This document shows positions 28,556-38,529 of a stretch of 63,445 nt of DNA, one piece after another. The notes beneath the pieces were generated by a model. The model saw nothing but the letters and a program-made list of their open reading frames with translations. It had not been told where the DNA came from and searched no databases. The DNA comes from Alphaproteobacteria bacterium (GTDB lineage: Bacteria > Pseudomonadota > Alphaproteobacteria > HIMB59), in contig JAQWMI010000006.1 in assembly GCA_029246865.1 (NCBI GenBank), positions 1 through 63,445 on the forward strand. The letters are read 5' to 3'. Position 1 is the stretch's first letter. Each line of letters starts with the position of its first letter. A program made the translations under genes and the position numbers.

Positions 28556-30180
28556 AATTCATTTTTGTTACCGGAGGTGTAGTATCATCATTGGGTAAGG
28601 GCATAGTGACTGCATCGCTTGCAGCATTATTGAGGTCAAGAGGAGTTAATCTTAAAATTAGAAAATTAGATCCCTATTTAAATGTAGATCCAGGAACCAT
28701 GAGTCCGTATCAGCATGGCGAAGTTTTTGTAACTGATGATGGTTCAGAAACAGATTTAGATCTTGGACATTACGAAAGATTTACTGACATTAATTGTACT
28801 AAAAATGACTCTATTTCATCTGGAAAAATTTACTCTTCCGTAATTGAAAAAGAACGAAAAGGACTCTACTTAGGTTCTACTGTTCAGGTAATACCTCACG
28901 TTACAGAAGAAATTAAATCATTTGTTAAACTAGGCATTAAAGATAATGAAGTTGTTATTTGTGAAATAGGAGGAACTGTTGGAGATATTGAAAGTTTACC
29001 TTTTCTTGAAGCTATTAGGCAATTTAAAAATGAAAAGCCAAATGACACTCTATTAATTCATCTGACTTTACTTCCTTATTTGGAGTCATCTGGAGAATTA
29101 AAAACTAAACCAACTCAACATTCAGTTAAAGATCTTCTTAACTCCGGAATTCAACCTGATGTAATTGTTTGTAGAAGTAGTAAGAAGATATCTGATAATG
29201 AACTTTCTAAAATAAGTTTATTTTGTAATGTATCTAAGCAGTCAGTAATTCCTTCTTACGATGTAACTAGTATATACAAAGTGCCAACATTACTTAGTAA
29301 ATCTAAATTAGATGAAATAATTATTAAGAAATTAAAAATTAAAACTCCTAAAAAATTAAATTTAAAAATATGGCAAAATTTTGAACTACTTGAATCTTTA
29401 GCTAAAAAGGAAATGGAGATATTAATTATTGGTAAATATATTGATCTTAAAGACAGTTATAAGTCATTGTACGAAGCTATATATCATGCCGGTGTCCATA
29501 ACAAACTTGATGTAAAAATTAAATGGTTAGACTCTGAAACAATCAACTCTAAAACAGTGAAATCTCTTTTAAAAAATGCAAATGGCATACTAATTCCTGG
29601 GGGATTTGGTAATAGGGGTATTTCAGGTAAAATCGAGGCAATCAAATTCGCAAGAGAAAATAATATTCCCTTTTTGGGTATTTGTCTCGGCATGCAATTA
29701 GCTATTATTGAATACTGTAGAAATGTTTTAAAAATGAAAAATGTTGGTAGTTCAGAATTTGGAAAATTTAATAATAATGTTGTTTCTCTAATGAAGGAAT
29801 GGACTAATAAAAAATTGATTATAAAAAGAAATGAAAAAGTAGATTTAGGTGGTTCGATGAGACTAGGATCCTATCCTTGTTTTATTACTAAACAAACACT
29901 AGCTCATAACATTTATAAAAAAAATCAAATTAATGAGAGACATAGACATAGGTATGAAATTAATCCAAAATTTAAAAATAAAATTGAAAAAAACGGATTA
30001 GTTTTTTCAGGTATTTCAAAAGATAAAAACTTATTAGAGATAATTGAAAATAAAAACCATCCATGGTTTTTAGCTGTTCAATTTCACCCTGAACTTAAAT
30101 CAAAACCTTTTAAACCTCATCCGATATTTCTTTCATTTATAAAATCATGTAATAAAAAAAATAATGAACAAAAAAATTAA
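28552..30180 (+). CDS. pyrG: CTP synthase
   Basis: Aminates UTP to CTP using glutamine. The synthase domain starts FIFVTGGVVSSLGKGIVTASL and contains KLDPYLNVDPGTMSPYQHGEVFVTDDG and EIGGTVGDIESLPFLEA. The C-terminal glutamine amidotransferase domain has the nucleophile Cys in FLGICLGMQLA and the His/Glu pair in VQFHPE. 542 residues, normal. It starts with GTG (GTGA overlap with secG) and overlaps kdsA by 17 bases. Confidence 0.98.
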   Translation: MKFIFVTGGVVSSLGKGIVTASLAALLRSRGVNLKIRKLDPYLNVDPGTMSPYQHGEVFVTDDGSETDLDLGHYERFTDINCTKNDSISSGKIYSSVIEKERKGLYLGSTVQVIPHVTEEIKSFVKLGIKDNEVVICEIGGTVGDIESLPFLEAIRQFKNEKPNDTLLIHLTLLPYLESSGELKTKPTQHSVKDLLNSGIQPDVIVCRSSKKISDNELSKISLFCNVSKQSVIPSYDVTSIYKVPTLLSKSKLDEIIIKKLKIKTPKKLNLKIWQNFELLESLAKKEMEILIIGKYIDLKDSYKSLYEAIYHAGVHNKLDVKIKWLDSETINSKTVKSLLKNANGILIPGGFGNRGISGKIEAIKFARENNIPFLGICLGMQLAIIEYCRNVLKMKNVGSSEFGKFNNNVVSLMKEWTNKKLIIKRNEKVDLGGSMRLGSYPCFITKQTLAHNIYKKNQINERHRHRYEINPKFKNKIEKNGLVFSGISKDKNLLEIIENKNHPWFLAVQFHPELKSKPFKPHPIFLSFIKSCNKKNNEQKN

Positions 30181-30991
30181 ATTATCTAATTTCACAATTA
30201 AAAATGACTCTGATATATTGACGCTCATATCTGGCCCATGTCTTTTAGAAAATGACAAAATGGTCTATAAGGTTGCTTCTAAACTTTCCTCCTTATCAAA
30301 AAAATATAAATTTAATTTAATCTTCAAATGCAGCTTTGATAAAGCAAATAGAAGTTCCCATACATCCAAACGCTCTCAAATGTCCTTTAATTCAGCAATG
30401 GATATTTTGAAAACTATCAAAAAAGATTTTAAGCTATCCGTCACAACTGATGTTCATGAAACTTCTCAAATATCAAAATTAGTGGAATACATAGACGTGA
30501 TTCAAATTCCAGCATTTCTGTCAAGGCAAACAGATTTGATTATTGCTGCAGCAGATACTCAAAAAATCATAAATGTCAAAAAAGGTCAATTTTTATCTCA
30601 TTCTGAAGTAATAAATATAATTAAAAAAATTGAGTCTAGAAAAAATAAATCAATTTTTATTACAGAGAGAGGAAATACTTTCGGTTATAACTATTTAGTT
30701 AATGATTTTAAAGGTATCCAGTTAATGAAAAAATTTGGTTATCCGATAATTTTTGACTCTACTCATAGTGTCCAAATTCCAGGTGGTCTTGGTGTAAAAA
30801 GTGGAGGTGCTAGAGAGTATGTTCTTCCATTATCTAAAGCAGCTTCAGCTTTAAGAATAGCTGGGTTTTTTATAGAAACTCATCCAAATCCAAACGTGGC
30901 ATTAAGTGACGGTCCAAATATGGTTTACTTGGATAAAATGGAATATCTGATTAACTCAATAAACAAAATTAATAAAGCTGCAAAGGAGTAA
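30164..30991 (+). CDS. kdsA: 3-deoxy-8-phosphooctulonate (Kdo-8-P) synthase
   Basis: Makes Kdo-8-phosphate from arabinose-5-phosphate and PEP for the LPS inner core. Motifs: LISGPCLLEN, IFKCSFDKANRSS, TTDVHETSQ, DVIQIPAFLSRQTDL, VKKGQFLSHSEV, ITERGNTFGYNYLVNDF, FDSTHSVQIPGG and FIETHPNPNVALSDGPN. 275 residues, normal. It agrees with the lipid A genes at 13-17 kb. Four bases separate its stop from the eno start, and an AAGGAG ribosome binding site for eno lies in its last codons. Confidence 0.97.
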   Translation: MNKKIKLSNFTIKNDSDILTLISGPCLLENDKMVYKVASKLSSLSKKYKFNLIFKCSFDKANRSSHTSKRSQMSFNSAMDILKTIKKDFKLSVTTDVHETSQISKLVEYIDVIQIPAFLSRQTDLIIAAADTQKIINVKKGQFLSHSEVINIIKKIESRKNKSIFITERGNTFGYNYLVNDFKGIQLMKKFGYPIIFDSTHSVQIPGGLGVKSGGAREYVLPLSKAASALRIAGFFIETHPNPNVALSDGPNMVYLDKMEYLINSINKINKAAKE

Positions 30992-30995
30992 GTGA

Positions 30996-32267
30996 ATGAT
31001 TAAAATTATAGATATTAAGGCAAGAGAAATTTTTGATAGTAGAGGTAATCCAACTGTAGAATGCGAAATGTTAGTTGAAGGTCATTCTGATCCTTTTTTT
31101 GGATTAGTTCCCTCTGGTGCTTCAACTGGAAAATTCGAAGCTCTCGAACTTAGAGATAATGATAATCAGAGAATGAGTGGTAAAGGCGTTCTAAAAGCAG
31201 TTGATAATATAAATACATTTATGAAACCACATTTAATAAATACCAGCTTCACCGATTATAAGGATTTTGATAACTCAATATTATCCTTAGATGGAACTAA
31301 TAATAAATCTAAGTATGGTGCAAACGCTATTTTGTCTTTGAGTTTAGCTTTCTACAAAGCTTGGTCTTACATTAACTATAATAAAATATATTTATCACAA
31401 GGCAGTAATGATCTTAGTATTCCTGTACCTATGCTAAATATTATCAATGGTGGTCAGCATGCAGACAATGATGTGGACTTCCAAGAATTTATGATTTTAC
31501 CCATAAATTTTGGAAATCTAAAAGAAGCTTTATCTGCTAGTCATGATGTTATAAGTAAAATAAAAAAAAATCTTAAGTCAAAAAATCATAATACTAATGT
31601 TGGTGACGAAGGTGGTTTTGCTCCAAATTTAAAATCACATATTGAAGTTTTGGATATTATTTGTGACTCAATTGAAAGCGCTGGTTATCAAATTAACAAT
31701 CATTTCAAAATTTCACTAGACTCTGCTTCTAGTGAATTCTTTGACTCTGGTAAATATAACTTTGAAGGTAAAAACCTATCTACAGACGAAATGATTAAAG
31801 TCTATGAAAATATCTGTAAAAATTATCCAATTTTTTCAATTGAAGATGCGCTTGATGAAGAAGATTATGATGGATGGACGAATATTACTAGCTCCTTAGG
31901 TCAAACAATCAAACTCGTTGGCGATGATCTATTTGTAACAAATATTCAAAAATTACAAACTGGTATCGAAAATAAACAAGCGAATAGTATACTAATTAAG
32001 TTAAATCAAATTGGCACAGTCTCTGAAACTCTGCAAGCAATTGATCTAGCAAAAAAAAATAACTTCGTATCAATTATGTCTCATAGGTCTGGTGAAACTG
32101 AGGATAGTTTCATTGCAGACTTGGCTGTAGCATCACATTGTCCATTAATTAAAACTGGATCTCTTGCAAGGTCTGATAGGGTAGCGAAATATAACCAACT
32201 ATTAAGAATTGAAGAATCAGATTTGGTTAACTCATACAGCGGTAAATCCAATAAAATCTTTAAATAA
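30996..32267 (+). CDS. eno: enolase
   Basis: Glycolytic dehydration of 2-phosphoglycerate. Visible: IIDIKAREIFDSRGNPTVECE, PSGASTGKFEA, NINGGQHADNDVDFQEFMILP (metal-binding region), NVGDEGGFAPNL with the catalytic Glu, SIEDALDEEDYDGW, ILIKLNQIGTVSET with the catalytic Lys, and MSHRSGETEDSFIADL. 423 residues, normal. Its product feeds kdsA (PEP) and, through pyruvate, the pdh genes downstream. A 68-base gap with no clear hairpin follows. Confidence 0.98.
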   Translation: MIKIIDIKAREIFDSRGNPTVECEMLVEGHSDPFFGLVPSGASTGKFEALELRDNDNQRMSGKGVLKAVDNINTFMKPHLINTSFTDYKDFDNSILSLDGTNNKSKYGANAILSLSLAFYKAWSYINYNKIYLSQGSNDLSIPVPMLNIINGGQHADNDVDFQEFMILPINFGNLKEALSASHDVISKIKKNLKSKNHNTNVGDEGGFAPNLKSHIEVLDIICDSIESAGYQINNHFKISLDSASSEFFDSGKYNFEGKNLSTDEMIKVYENICKNYPIFSIEDALDEEDYDGWTNITSSLGQTIKLVGDDLFVTNIQKLQTGIENKQANSILIKLNQIGTVSETLQAIDLAKKNNFVSIMSHRSGETEDSFIADLAVASHCPLIKTGSLARSDRVAKYNQLLRIEESDLVNSYSGKSNKIFK

Positions 32268-32335
32268 ATAAAAGTTAATTTTACTTGATTTAGTTTATCA
32301 GTTGTTCTTTTAGCTAATTTGACAATAATAAACAA

Positions 32336-32632
32336 ATGAATTTCAAAAATATATTTAATTTAAATACTTTTTTTAGTTTTATAATTGTATTTGTATTGAT
32401 GTATCTATGTTACCACCTTTTATATGGTAAATATAATATTGGTAATTATTTGATTAATGATTTCAATGAAAAATTATTAATAAATGAATATAATAATCTA
32501 ACTATAAAAATTTCTAGTATAGATAAAGATCTAAATGCGTTATATACTAATAAAGATGATTTTATTGATGAAATTACAAAAAAAAAATATGGAAATACTT
32601 CCTCTGGCGAAGTTCTTATAAAAATTAACTAA
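32336..32632 (+). CDS. FtsB/DivIC-like septum formation initiator
   Basis: Small bitopic membrane protein: one helix at about residues 11-29 (FFSFIIVFVLMYLCYHLLYG) followed by a short coiled-coil region rich in Asn/Lys/Leu. The family (FtsB, DivIC) links the division complex FtsQLB. Sequence identity is weak, but the size (98 residues), topology and position between eno and pdhA are those of alphaproteobacterial ftsB. Its stop overlaps the pdhA start by one base (TAATG). Confidence 0.75.
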   Translation: MNFKNIFNLNTFFSFIIVFVLMYLCYHLLYGKYNIGNYLINDFNEKLLINEYNNLTIKISSIDKDLNALYTNKDDFIDEITKKKYGNTSSGEVLIKIN

Positions 32633-33594
32633 TGACATCTTTTACTAAAAAACAATTATTGGGATTTTATGAGAAAATGTTTCTCATTAGAAAATTTGAG
32701 GAAAAAGCAGGTCAACTTTATGGTTCTGGAGCAATTGGTGGTTTTTGCCATTTGTATATTGGTCAAGAAGCTGTTGTAGTTGGAATACTGTCATCTATTA
32801 ATTCTGAAGACACAGTAGTCACCTCTTACAGAGATCATGGGCATATCATTGCGAGAGGCGTCGATCCTAAGTTAGTAATGTCAGAACTAACTGGAAGATC
32901 AGGTGGTATCTCAAAAGGTAAGGGCGGATCAATGCATATGTTTTCGAAAAAAAATAGATTTTTCGGTGGTCACGGTATTGTAGGAGCTCAAGTTCCAATA
33001 GGTATAGGGCTTGCCTTTGCCCATAATTATAGAAATGAAAAAAAAATATCAAGAATTTACATGGGTGATGGAGCTATGAACAATGGACAAGTATTTGAAG
33101 CTTTTAATTTAGCTTCCCTGTGGAGTCTTCCTGCACTCTTCATAATCGAAAATAATCAGTATGGTATGGGTACTTCAACTAAACGATCTGCAGCTGGAAA
33201 TGATTTATATGAAAGAGCTAAAGTATTTGGAATTGAAGGCGTAAAAATTGATGGCATGAATTTTTTTGATGTAAGCAAAGCAGCAATTGTAGCAAGGGAT
33301 TATATTATCAAAGAGAATAAACCTTATGTTATAGAAATGGATACTTATCGTTTTAGAGGTCATTCGATGTCTGACCCCGCACTATATAGATCTAAAGAGG
33401 AAGTTTTGCAAAAAAAAGAAATTGATCCCGTCCTCACCATGAAAGAAACTTTAATTAAAGATCACCAAATTTCAGAAAGTGAAATCAAAACTCTCGAAAC
33501 TGAAATTAAAAAAATCATTAAAAATGCTGAAGACTTTGCATTATCTAGCCCTTTACCTGATTTAGAAGAGCTTTATACAGAGGTTTACTTATGA
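32632..33594 (+). CDS. pdhA: pyruvate dehydrogenase E1 component, alpha subunit
   Basis: Thiamine-diphosphate subunit of E1, decarboxylating pyruvate. Conserved: FEEKAGQLYGSGAIGGFCHLYIGQEAV, TVVTSYRDHGH, GRSGGISKGKGGSMHMFS, the ThDP motif GDGAMNNGQVFEAFNLASLW...NNQYGMG, and the phosphorylation-loop-like TYRFRGHSMSDPALYRSKEE. 320 residues, normal for the heterotetrameric E1. First enzyme of pdhABC-lpdA-lipA. Overlaps pdhB by 4 bases. Confidence 0.97.
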   Translation: MTSFTKKQLLGFYEKMFLIRKFEEKAGQLYGSGAIGGFCHLYIGQEAVVVGILSSINSEDTVVTSYRDHGHIIARGVDPKLVMSELTGRSGGISKGKGGSMHMFSKKNRFFGGHGIVGAQVPIGIGLAFAHNYRNEKKISRIYMGDGAMNNGQVFEAFNLASLWSLPALFIIENNQYGMGTSTKRSAAGNDLYERAKVFGIEGVKIDGMNFFDVSKAAIVARDYIIKENKPYVIEMDTYRFRGHSMSDPALYRSKEEVLQKKEIDPVLTMKETLIKDHQISESEIKTLETEIKKIIKNAEDFALSSPLPDLEELYTEVYL

Positions 33595-34967
33595 AAATAA
33601 CACTACCCGCTCTATCTCCTACTATGGAAACTGGTAATTTAGTAAAATGGCTGGTCAAAGAAAATGATTCTGTTATATCAGGACAAGTTTTAGCAGAAAT
33701 TGAAACTGATAAAGCTACTATGGAGTTAGAATCTCCTGATGATGGTATAATCTCAAAAATAATTATTCCAGAAAATACTGAAAATATTAAAGTTAATTCA
33801 GAGATTGCTATATTAAAAATTGAAGGTGAAGAGGAGGGTGACCAAAATATCACTGAGACCAATAATAAAATTATTGAAACAGAAGCTGTAAGTGTAGAGT
33901 CTAAATTAGAAGTTAAGCCAGTTTTGAATGAAATTAAAATCAATTTCTCAGATGGTACTGATAGTGACTCATCAAAAAAATGGACTGAAAAAGAAATGAC
34001 TATGAGAGAAGCCTTGAACATGGCTATAAGTGAAGAAATGTCATTAGATAAAGATGTTTTCTTATTAGGTGAAGAAGTAGCAGAGTACGAAGGTGCTTAT
34101 AAAATTACTCAGGGTCTTTTGGATAAATTTGGCAAGGAAAGAGTTTTAGATACTCCAATTTCAGAACATGGTTTTACAGGTCTTGCAATTGGTGCTGCTA
34201 TGTCTGGATTAAAACCAATCTGTGAGTTCATGACATTTAATTTTTCTATGCAAGCCATTGATCAAGTTATTAATTCAGCTGCAAAATCTCTCTATATGTC
34301 TGGTGGAGAAATTAATGTACCAATTGTTTTTAGAGGACCTAATGGTGCCGCTGCTAGAGTTGGTGCTCAGCATAGTCAGTGTTTTATCTCTTGGTATTCT
34401 CATATTCCTGGACTGATTGTAGTGGCTCCATCTAATGCGAGAGACGCAAAAGGGCTACTAAAATCATCAATTAGAAATCCTAATCCAATTGTTTTTTTAG
34501 AACATGAAATTCTTTATAATCAAAAAACTTTAGTTCCTGAAGAGGAAGATTTTACAATTCCTCTTGGCAAGGCTAACATCATAAGTGAAGGTAAAGATGT
34601 TACCATTATTGGCTTTAGCATGAGTATCAATCGTATACTGTCAGCCATGCCTGAAATTAATAAACTTGGACTAAATCCAGAAATTATTGACTTAAGAACT
34701 ATCAAGCCTTTAGATGAAGAAGCTATATATAAATCTGTTAAAAAAACTAATAGGGTTGTTATTGTCGAAGATGGGTGGGGCAATACAAGCTTTGGCTCTC
34801 ACTTATCTTATCTAATACAGTCAAGTTGTTTTGATTATCTTGATTGTGAAATCATTAAAGTTAGCGGTAAGGACGTACCTATGCCTTATGCTGAAAATTT
34901 AGAAAAACTAGCTTTACCATCAAGTGATGAAATTATAGAAGCAGTAAAAAAAGCTACGTATAAATAA
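33591..34967 (+). CDS. pdhB: pyruvate dehydrogenase E1 component, beta subunit with N-terminal lipoyl domain
   Basis: E1 beta subunit. Residues 1-80 are a lipoyl domain (LPALSPTMETGNLVKWL, lipoyl Lys41 in ETDKATMELESPD). A linker of about 45 residues rich in Glu/Asn follows. The transketolase-like domain starts near residue 130 (MTMREALNMAISEEMSLD), with EGAYKITQGLLDKFG, DTPISEHGFTGLAIGAAMSGLKPI and RGPNGAAARVGAQHSQC. A lipoyl domain on E1 beta is known in many alphaproteobacteria. It would be modified by the LipA pathway encoded four genes downstream. Confidence 0.97.
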   Translation: MKITLPALSPTMETGNLVKWLVKENDSVISGQVLAEIETDKATMELESPDDGIISKIIIPENTENIKVNSEIAILKIEGEEEGDQNITETNNKIIETEAVSVESKLEVKPVLNEIKINFSDGTDSDSSKKWTEKEMTMREALNMAISEEMSLDKDVFLLGEEVAEYEGAYKITQGLLDKFGKERVLDTPISEHGFTGLAIGAAMSGLKPICEFMTFNFSMQAIDQVINSAAKSLYMSGGEINVPIVFRGPNGAAARVGAQHSQCFISWYSHIPGLIVVAPSNARDAKGLLKSSIRNPNPIVFLEHEILYNQKTLVPEEEDFTIPLGKANIISEGKDVTIIGFSMSINRILSAMPEINKLGLNPEIIDLRTIKPLDEEAIYKSVKKTNRVVIVEDGWGNTSFGSHLSYLIQSSCFDYLDCEIIKVSGKDVPMPYAENLEKLALPSSDEIIEAVKKATYK

Positions 34968-36244
34968 TGTTTACTAAAATTTCTATGCCTTCTTTATCTC
35001 CCACGATGGAGGAGGGTAAAATTGTTAGCTGGATAAAAAAATTAAATGATGAGATTGAGTCAGGTGAAGTTTTATTTGAAGTAGAAACAGATAAAGCAAC
35101 GATGGAGTATGAAGCTCCAGATGATGGTTATTTAGTTAAAATAATTTGTGAAGTTGGTCAAACTGTTAGTGTTAATTCCTTGGTAGCTGTCATTTCAGAA
35201 AGTAAAAGCTTTGATGATGAGGACTTAAAAGTTTTTTTATTAGATCCAAAAATAATTGAAGATAAGCATATTGAGACTAATAATATATCACAAACTAATA
35301 TTGACCAAAATAAAATATCTCAAGTGTCAAATAGTGCTAAGTTAACTTCACTGGCTAGAAGAGTTTCAGAACAAAATGATATAAATGTTTCATCGATTTC
35401 TCCCGCTGGTAGAAAAATTAGAGTTAATGATTTATTTCAAAAGGAAAATGTAAGCAAAAATAATTCTAGAACATTTATAAGTCCTGCAGCAAAAATTATA
35501 TCTATTAATAATAATATAAATTTTAAAGATATTATTGGCTCAGGTCCTGATAATAGAATAATATTAAGAGATCTTAAAATGACGCCTGAAACAAATGAAA
35601 ATAAACTAAGAAAAGCAATTGCTAAAGCTACATTATATTCAAAACAAAATATCCCGCATTTTTATCTTAATTCTAAAGTTAGGATGGATAATTTATTAGA
35701 ATTTAGAAAAAAACATAAATTAAGTGGAAATCGATACTCTTTAAATGGTCTTTTGATGTTCGCAATATCTGAGTCTTTTAAAGCATTCCCTCAAGCTAAT
35801 TGTACTTATTCTAAAAATGATGAATTTATTGTTAATAACAATATTGATATTGGTCTTGCTGTAGACTCAGATGCTGGATTAAAAATGCCTGTATTAAAAA
35901 ATATTGAAACTATGGATATGAATAAACTTTCTTCTTCTCTAAATAATCTCATAGACTCAGCTAGATTAAACTCACTAACTCCTGATGATTTAAAAGGTGG
36001 AGTAATTAGTATTTCAAATCTTGGTTCCTTTAATATTCGAAGCTTCGATGCGATTATATTTCCTGGTCAAACTTATATACTTTCTGTTGGTCAAATATTT
36101 GAAGATGTTGTAGTTTCTAAAGGTGATATATCAACTGGTAACTTTATGAATTTAACTTTAGCTTGTGATCATAGAGCTGTTGACGGTGTTCTTGCAGCAA
36201 AATTTTTCTCAAATATAGCTAATACCATGGAGAAAATTAAATAA
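34967..36244 (+). CDS. pdhC: dihydrolipoamide acetyltransferase (E2)
   Basis: E2 core, passing acetyl from lipoate to CoA. One lipoyl domain (residues 1-78, Lys43). Two peripheral-subunit-binding-like segments in tandem follow: about 122-157 (LARRVSEQNDINVSSISPAGRKIRVNDL) and 169-203 (ISPAAKIISINNNINFKDIIGSGPDNRIILRDL). The acetyltransferase domain has the catalytic DHRAVDG (H402, D406). One such binding segment is usual, so the second is notable. 425 residues. Overlaps pdhB and lpdA by single bases. Confidence 0.96.
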   Translation: MFTKISMPSLSPTMEEGKIVSWIKKLNDEIESGEVLFEVETDKATMEYEAPDDGYLVKIICEVGQTVSVNSLVAVISESKSFDDEDLKVFLLDPKIIEDKHIETNNISQTNIDQNKISQVSNSAKLTSLARRVSEQNDINVSSISPAGRKIRVNDLFQKENVSKNNSRTFISPAAKIISINNNINFKDIIGSGPDNRIILRDLKMTPETNENKLRKAIAKATLYSKQNIPHFYLNSKVRMDNLLEFRKKHKLSGNRYSLNGLLMFAISESFKAFPQANCTYSKNDEFIVNNNIDIGLAVDSDAGLKMPVLKNIETMDMNKLSSSLNNLIDSARLNSLTPDDLKGGVISISNLGSFNIRSFDAIIFPGQTYILSVGQIFEDVVVSKGDISTGNFMNLTLACDHRAVDGVLAAKFFSNIANTMEKIK

Positions 36245-37617
36245 TGGATAACTTCGATATTGCTATTGTTGGTGGCGGTCCTGGTGGTTATGTGGCTGCA
36301 ATAAAAGCATCTCAATTAGGTTACTCAGTATGCTTATTTGAAGAAGATAAATTGGGTGGTGTTTGTTTAAATTGGGGATGTATACCCACTAAATCTTTAT
36401 TGCACTCTGCTGAATTTATAGAAAAATCTAAAAATTATGGATTATCCGAGGTATCTTTAAAAAAAATGACCCTCGACATGATTGTTCAAAAATCACGACA
36501 AGCTTCTGAAAACTTATCTAAAGGTGTTACCTCTTTGATGAAAAAAAACAAAATCGAAGTCTTTAATGTTCGTGCTGTTCCAAAAAAATCAAATGATAAT
36601 TTTATCTTTGATATAGGTGACAGTAAAAATATTTCTTCTAAATACTGTATTTTAGCAACTGGATGCAGCCCAAGAAAACTTATGGATATAGATTTTGATG
36701 AAAATATATGGAGTTCAAAAGAAGCCATGATTCCAAAATTTCTTCCTAAAGATTTAATTATTGTTGGGTCAGGCGCGATAGGTATTGAGTATGCTAGTAT
36801 TTATAATGCATTGGGTTCCAATGTTACTGTATTTGAAACTCAGGATCGAATTTTACCGCAATTTGATAAGGATATTTCCACTGAAGCAAAAAAAATTTTT
36901 GAGAAAAAGGGAATTAAATTTGAATTAAATGCTACTATTGAAAAAATTAATAAAAAAAATAAATCTATTACTGTCAATTATAATAATAAAGAAATAACTT
37001 CGGAAGCATTAATTGTATCAATTGGTGTTGTACCTAATATTAGTAAAGACATTACTGATGAGTTTAGTTTAAATTTTGATAAAAGCGGTTACCTTGAAAC
37101 AACTAATGAGAGCATGACTAACTATAATAATTTATTTGCCATTGGTGACATAAGTGGTGGACCATGGTTAGCACATAAAGCTTCACATGAGGCTATAAAT
37201 TGTATTAATTTTATAAAAACAAAAAAAAATACTCATAAGATATTAGAAAATAATATTCCTGGATGCATATATAGCATTCCACAAATAGCCTCAATTGGTT
37301 TTACAGAGGAGCAGTTAATATCTAAAAAGATTAAATTTAAAAAAGGTAATTTTCCTTTTATGGCAAACGGTAAATCTCAAACAATTAATAATATTCATGG
37401 TTTTGTAAAAACATTATTTGATGCAAAAACTGGTGAGTTATTAGGTGCCCATCTTATAGGTCCAGACGTAACAGAACTATTATCTACTTTCGGAATTGCT
37501 ATGACCGCTGAAGCAACAGAAGAAGATTTTATCAATACAATTTTTGCTCATCCAACCTTATCTGAAGCAATCCATGAAAGTGTTTTGTCTGCTTTTGATA
37601 AACCAATACATTTTTAA
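36244..37617 (+). CDS. lpdA: dihydrolipoyl dehydrogenase (E3)
   Basis: FAD enzyme that reoxidises dihydrolipoamide. FAD site IAIVGGGPGGYVAAIKASQLG, the redox disulfide in GGVCLNWGCIPTKSLL, NAD site DLIIVGSGAIGIEYASIYNALG, AIGDISGGPWLAHKASHE, and the C-terminal His-Glu in FAHPTLSEAIHESVL. 457 residues, normal. Likely serves PDH; it may also serve 2-oxoglutarate dehydrogenase and glycine cleavage, whose genes are not in the window. Confidence 0.98.
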   Translation: MDNFDIAIVGGGPGGYVAAIKASQLGYSVCLFEEDKLGGVCLNWGCIPTKSLLHSAEFIEKSKNYGLSEVSLKKMTLDMIVQKSRQASENLSKGVTSLMKKNKIEVFNVRAVPKKSNDNFIFDIGDSKNISSKYCILATGCSPRKLMDIDFDENIWSSKEAMIPKFLPKDLIIVGSGAIGIEYASIYNALGSNVTVFETQDRILPQFDKDISTEAKKIFEKKGIKFELNATIEKINKKNKSITVNYNNKEITSEALIVSIGVVPNISKDITDEFSLNFDKSGYLETTNESMTNYNNLFAIGDISGGPWLAHKASHEAINCINFIKTKKNTHKILENNIPGCIYSIPQIASIGFTEEQLISKKIKFKKGNFPFMANGKSQTINNIHGFVKTLFDAKTGELLGAHLIGPDVTELLSTFGIAMTAEATEEDFINTIFAHPTLSEAIHESVLSAFDKPIHF

Positions 37618-37620
37618 ATT

Positions 37621-38529
37621 GTGATCAGACATCCAGAAAAAATTAAAAAATATAATCCAACGGTTTTAAAAAAACCAAATTGGTTAAAAGTAAAAGCACC
37701 CACAAGTAAAACCTATTTCGAGACTTTAGATATTGTTAAGGAGCATAATTTAGTTACAGTTTGTCAAGAAGCTGCATGTCCTAATATTGGAGAATGCTGG
37801 AGTAAAAAACATGCTACCTTTATGATATTGGGCGACACTTGCACTAGGGCTTGTGCTTTTTGTAATGTAAAAACTGGTAAACCGTCCAGTCCGCCCGATC
37901 CCCTAGAGCCATTAAATGTTGCTAAATCTGTACACAAACTTGGTCTTAAGCACGTTGTTGTGACAAGTGTTGATAGGGATGATTTAAAAGATGGAGGTGC
38001 ACAACATTTTATTGATACTATAAAATATATAAGAGAATTATCTCCATTGACTACAATTGAAATCCTAACACCTGATTTTTTAAGAAAGAATAAAAATTAT
38101 ATTGATATTGCAAATGTTAAACCGGATGTTTTTAATCATAACGTAGAGACTGTTCCTAGACTATATAAACAAATAAGACCAGGTTCTAATTATAATGAGA
38201 GTTTGAAATTACTGTTCGAAGTTAAAAAACATGATCCTTCTATCTTTACTAAGTCAGGAATTATGGTAGGTCTTGGTGAGGATTTAGATGAAATTAAGTC
38301 GGTATTAAAGGATATCAAAAAATCTGAAATTGATTTCATAACTATAGGTCAATATTTACAGCCATCCATTCATCATGAAAAAGTGCACAAGTTCTATTCG
38401 CCTAATGAATTTTCCTACTTGTATGACTTTTGTGTTTCTTTAGGTTTTAAAATGATCTCATCTTCCGCGATGACCAGATCTAGTTATCATGCTGATGAAG
38501 ACTTTATTAGACTGAAAGAACTAGCCTAA
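37621..38529 (+). CDS. lipA: lipoyl synthase
   Basis: Radical SAM enzyme that inserts two sulfurs into octanoyl groups on lipoyl domains. The auxiliary-cluster cysteines lie in [13 protein letters not shown] and the radical SAM triad in [38 protein letters not shown] and [16 protein letters not shown] are family landmarks, and the C-terminal RSSYHADE carries the essential Ser. 302 residues. Starts with GTG after lpdA and overlaps the convergent ispDF end by 4 bases. Confidence 0.98.
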   Translation: MIRHPEKIKKYNPTVLKKPNWLKVKAPTSKTYFETLDIVKEHNLVTVCQEAACPNIGECWSKKHATFMILGDTCTRACAFCNVKTGKPSSPPDPLEPLNVAKSVHKLGLKHVVVTSVDRDDLKDGGAQHFIDTIKYIRELSPLTTIEILTPDFLRKNKNYIDIANVKPDVFNHNVETVPRLYKQIRPGSNYNESLKLLFEVKKHDPSIFTKSGIMVGLGEDLDEIKSVLKDIKKSEIDFITIGQYLQPSIHHEKVHKFYSPNEFSYLYDFCVSLGFKMISSSAMTRSSYHADEDFIRLKELA

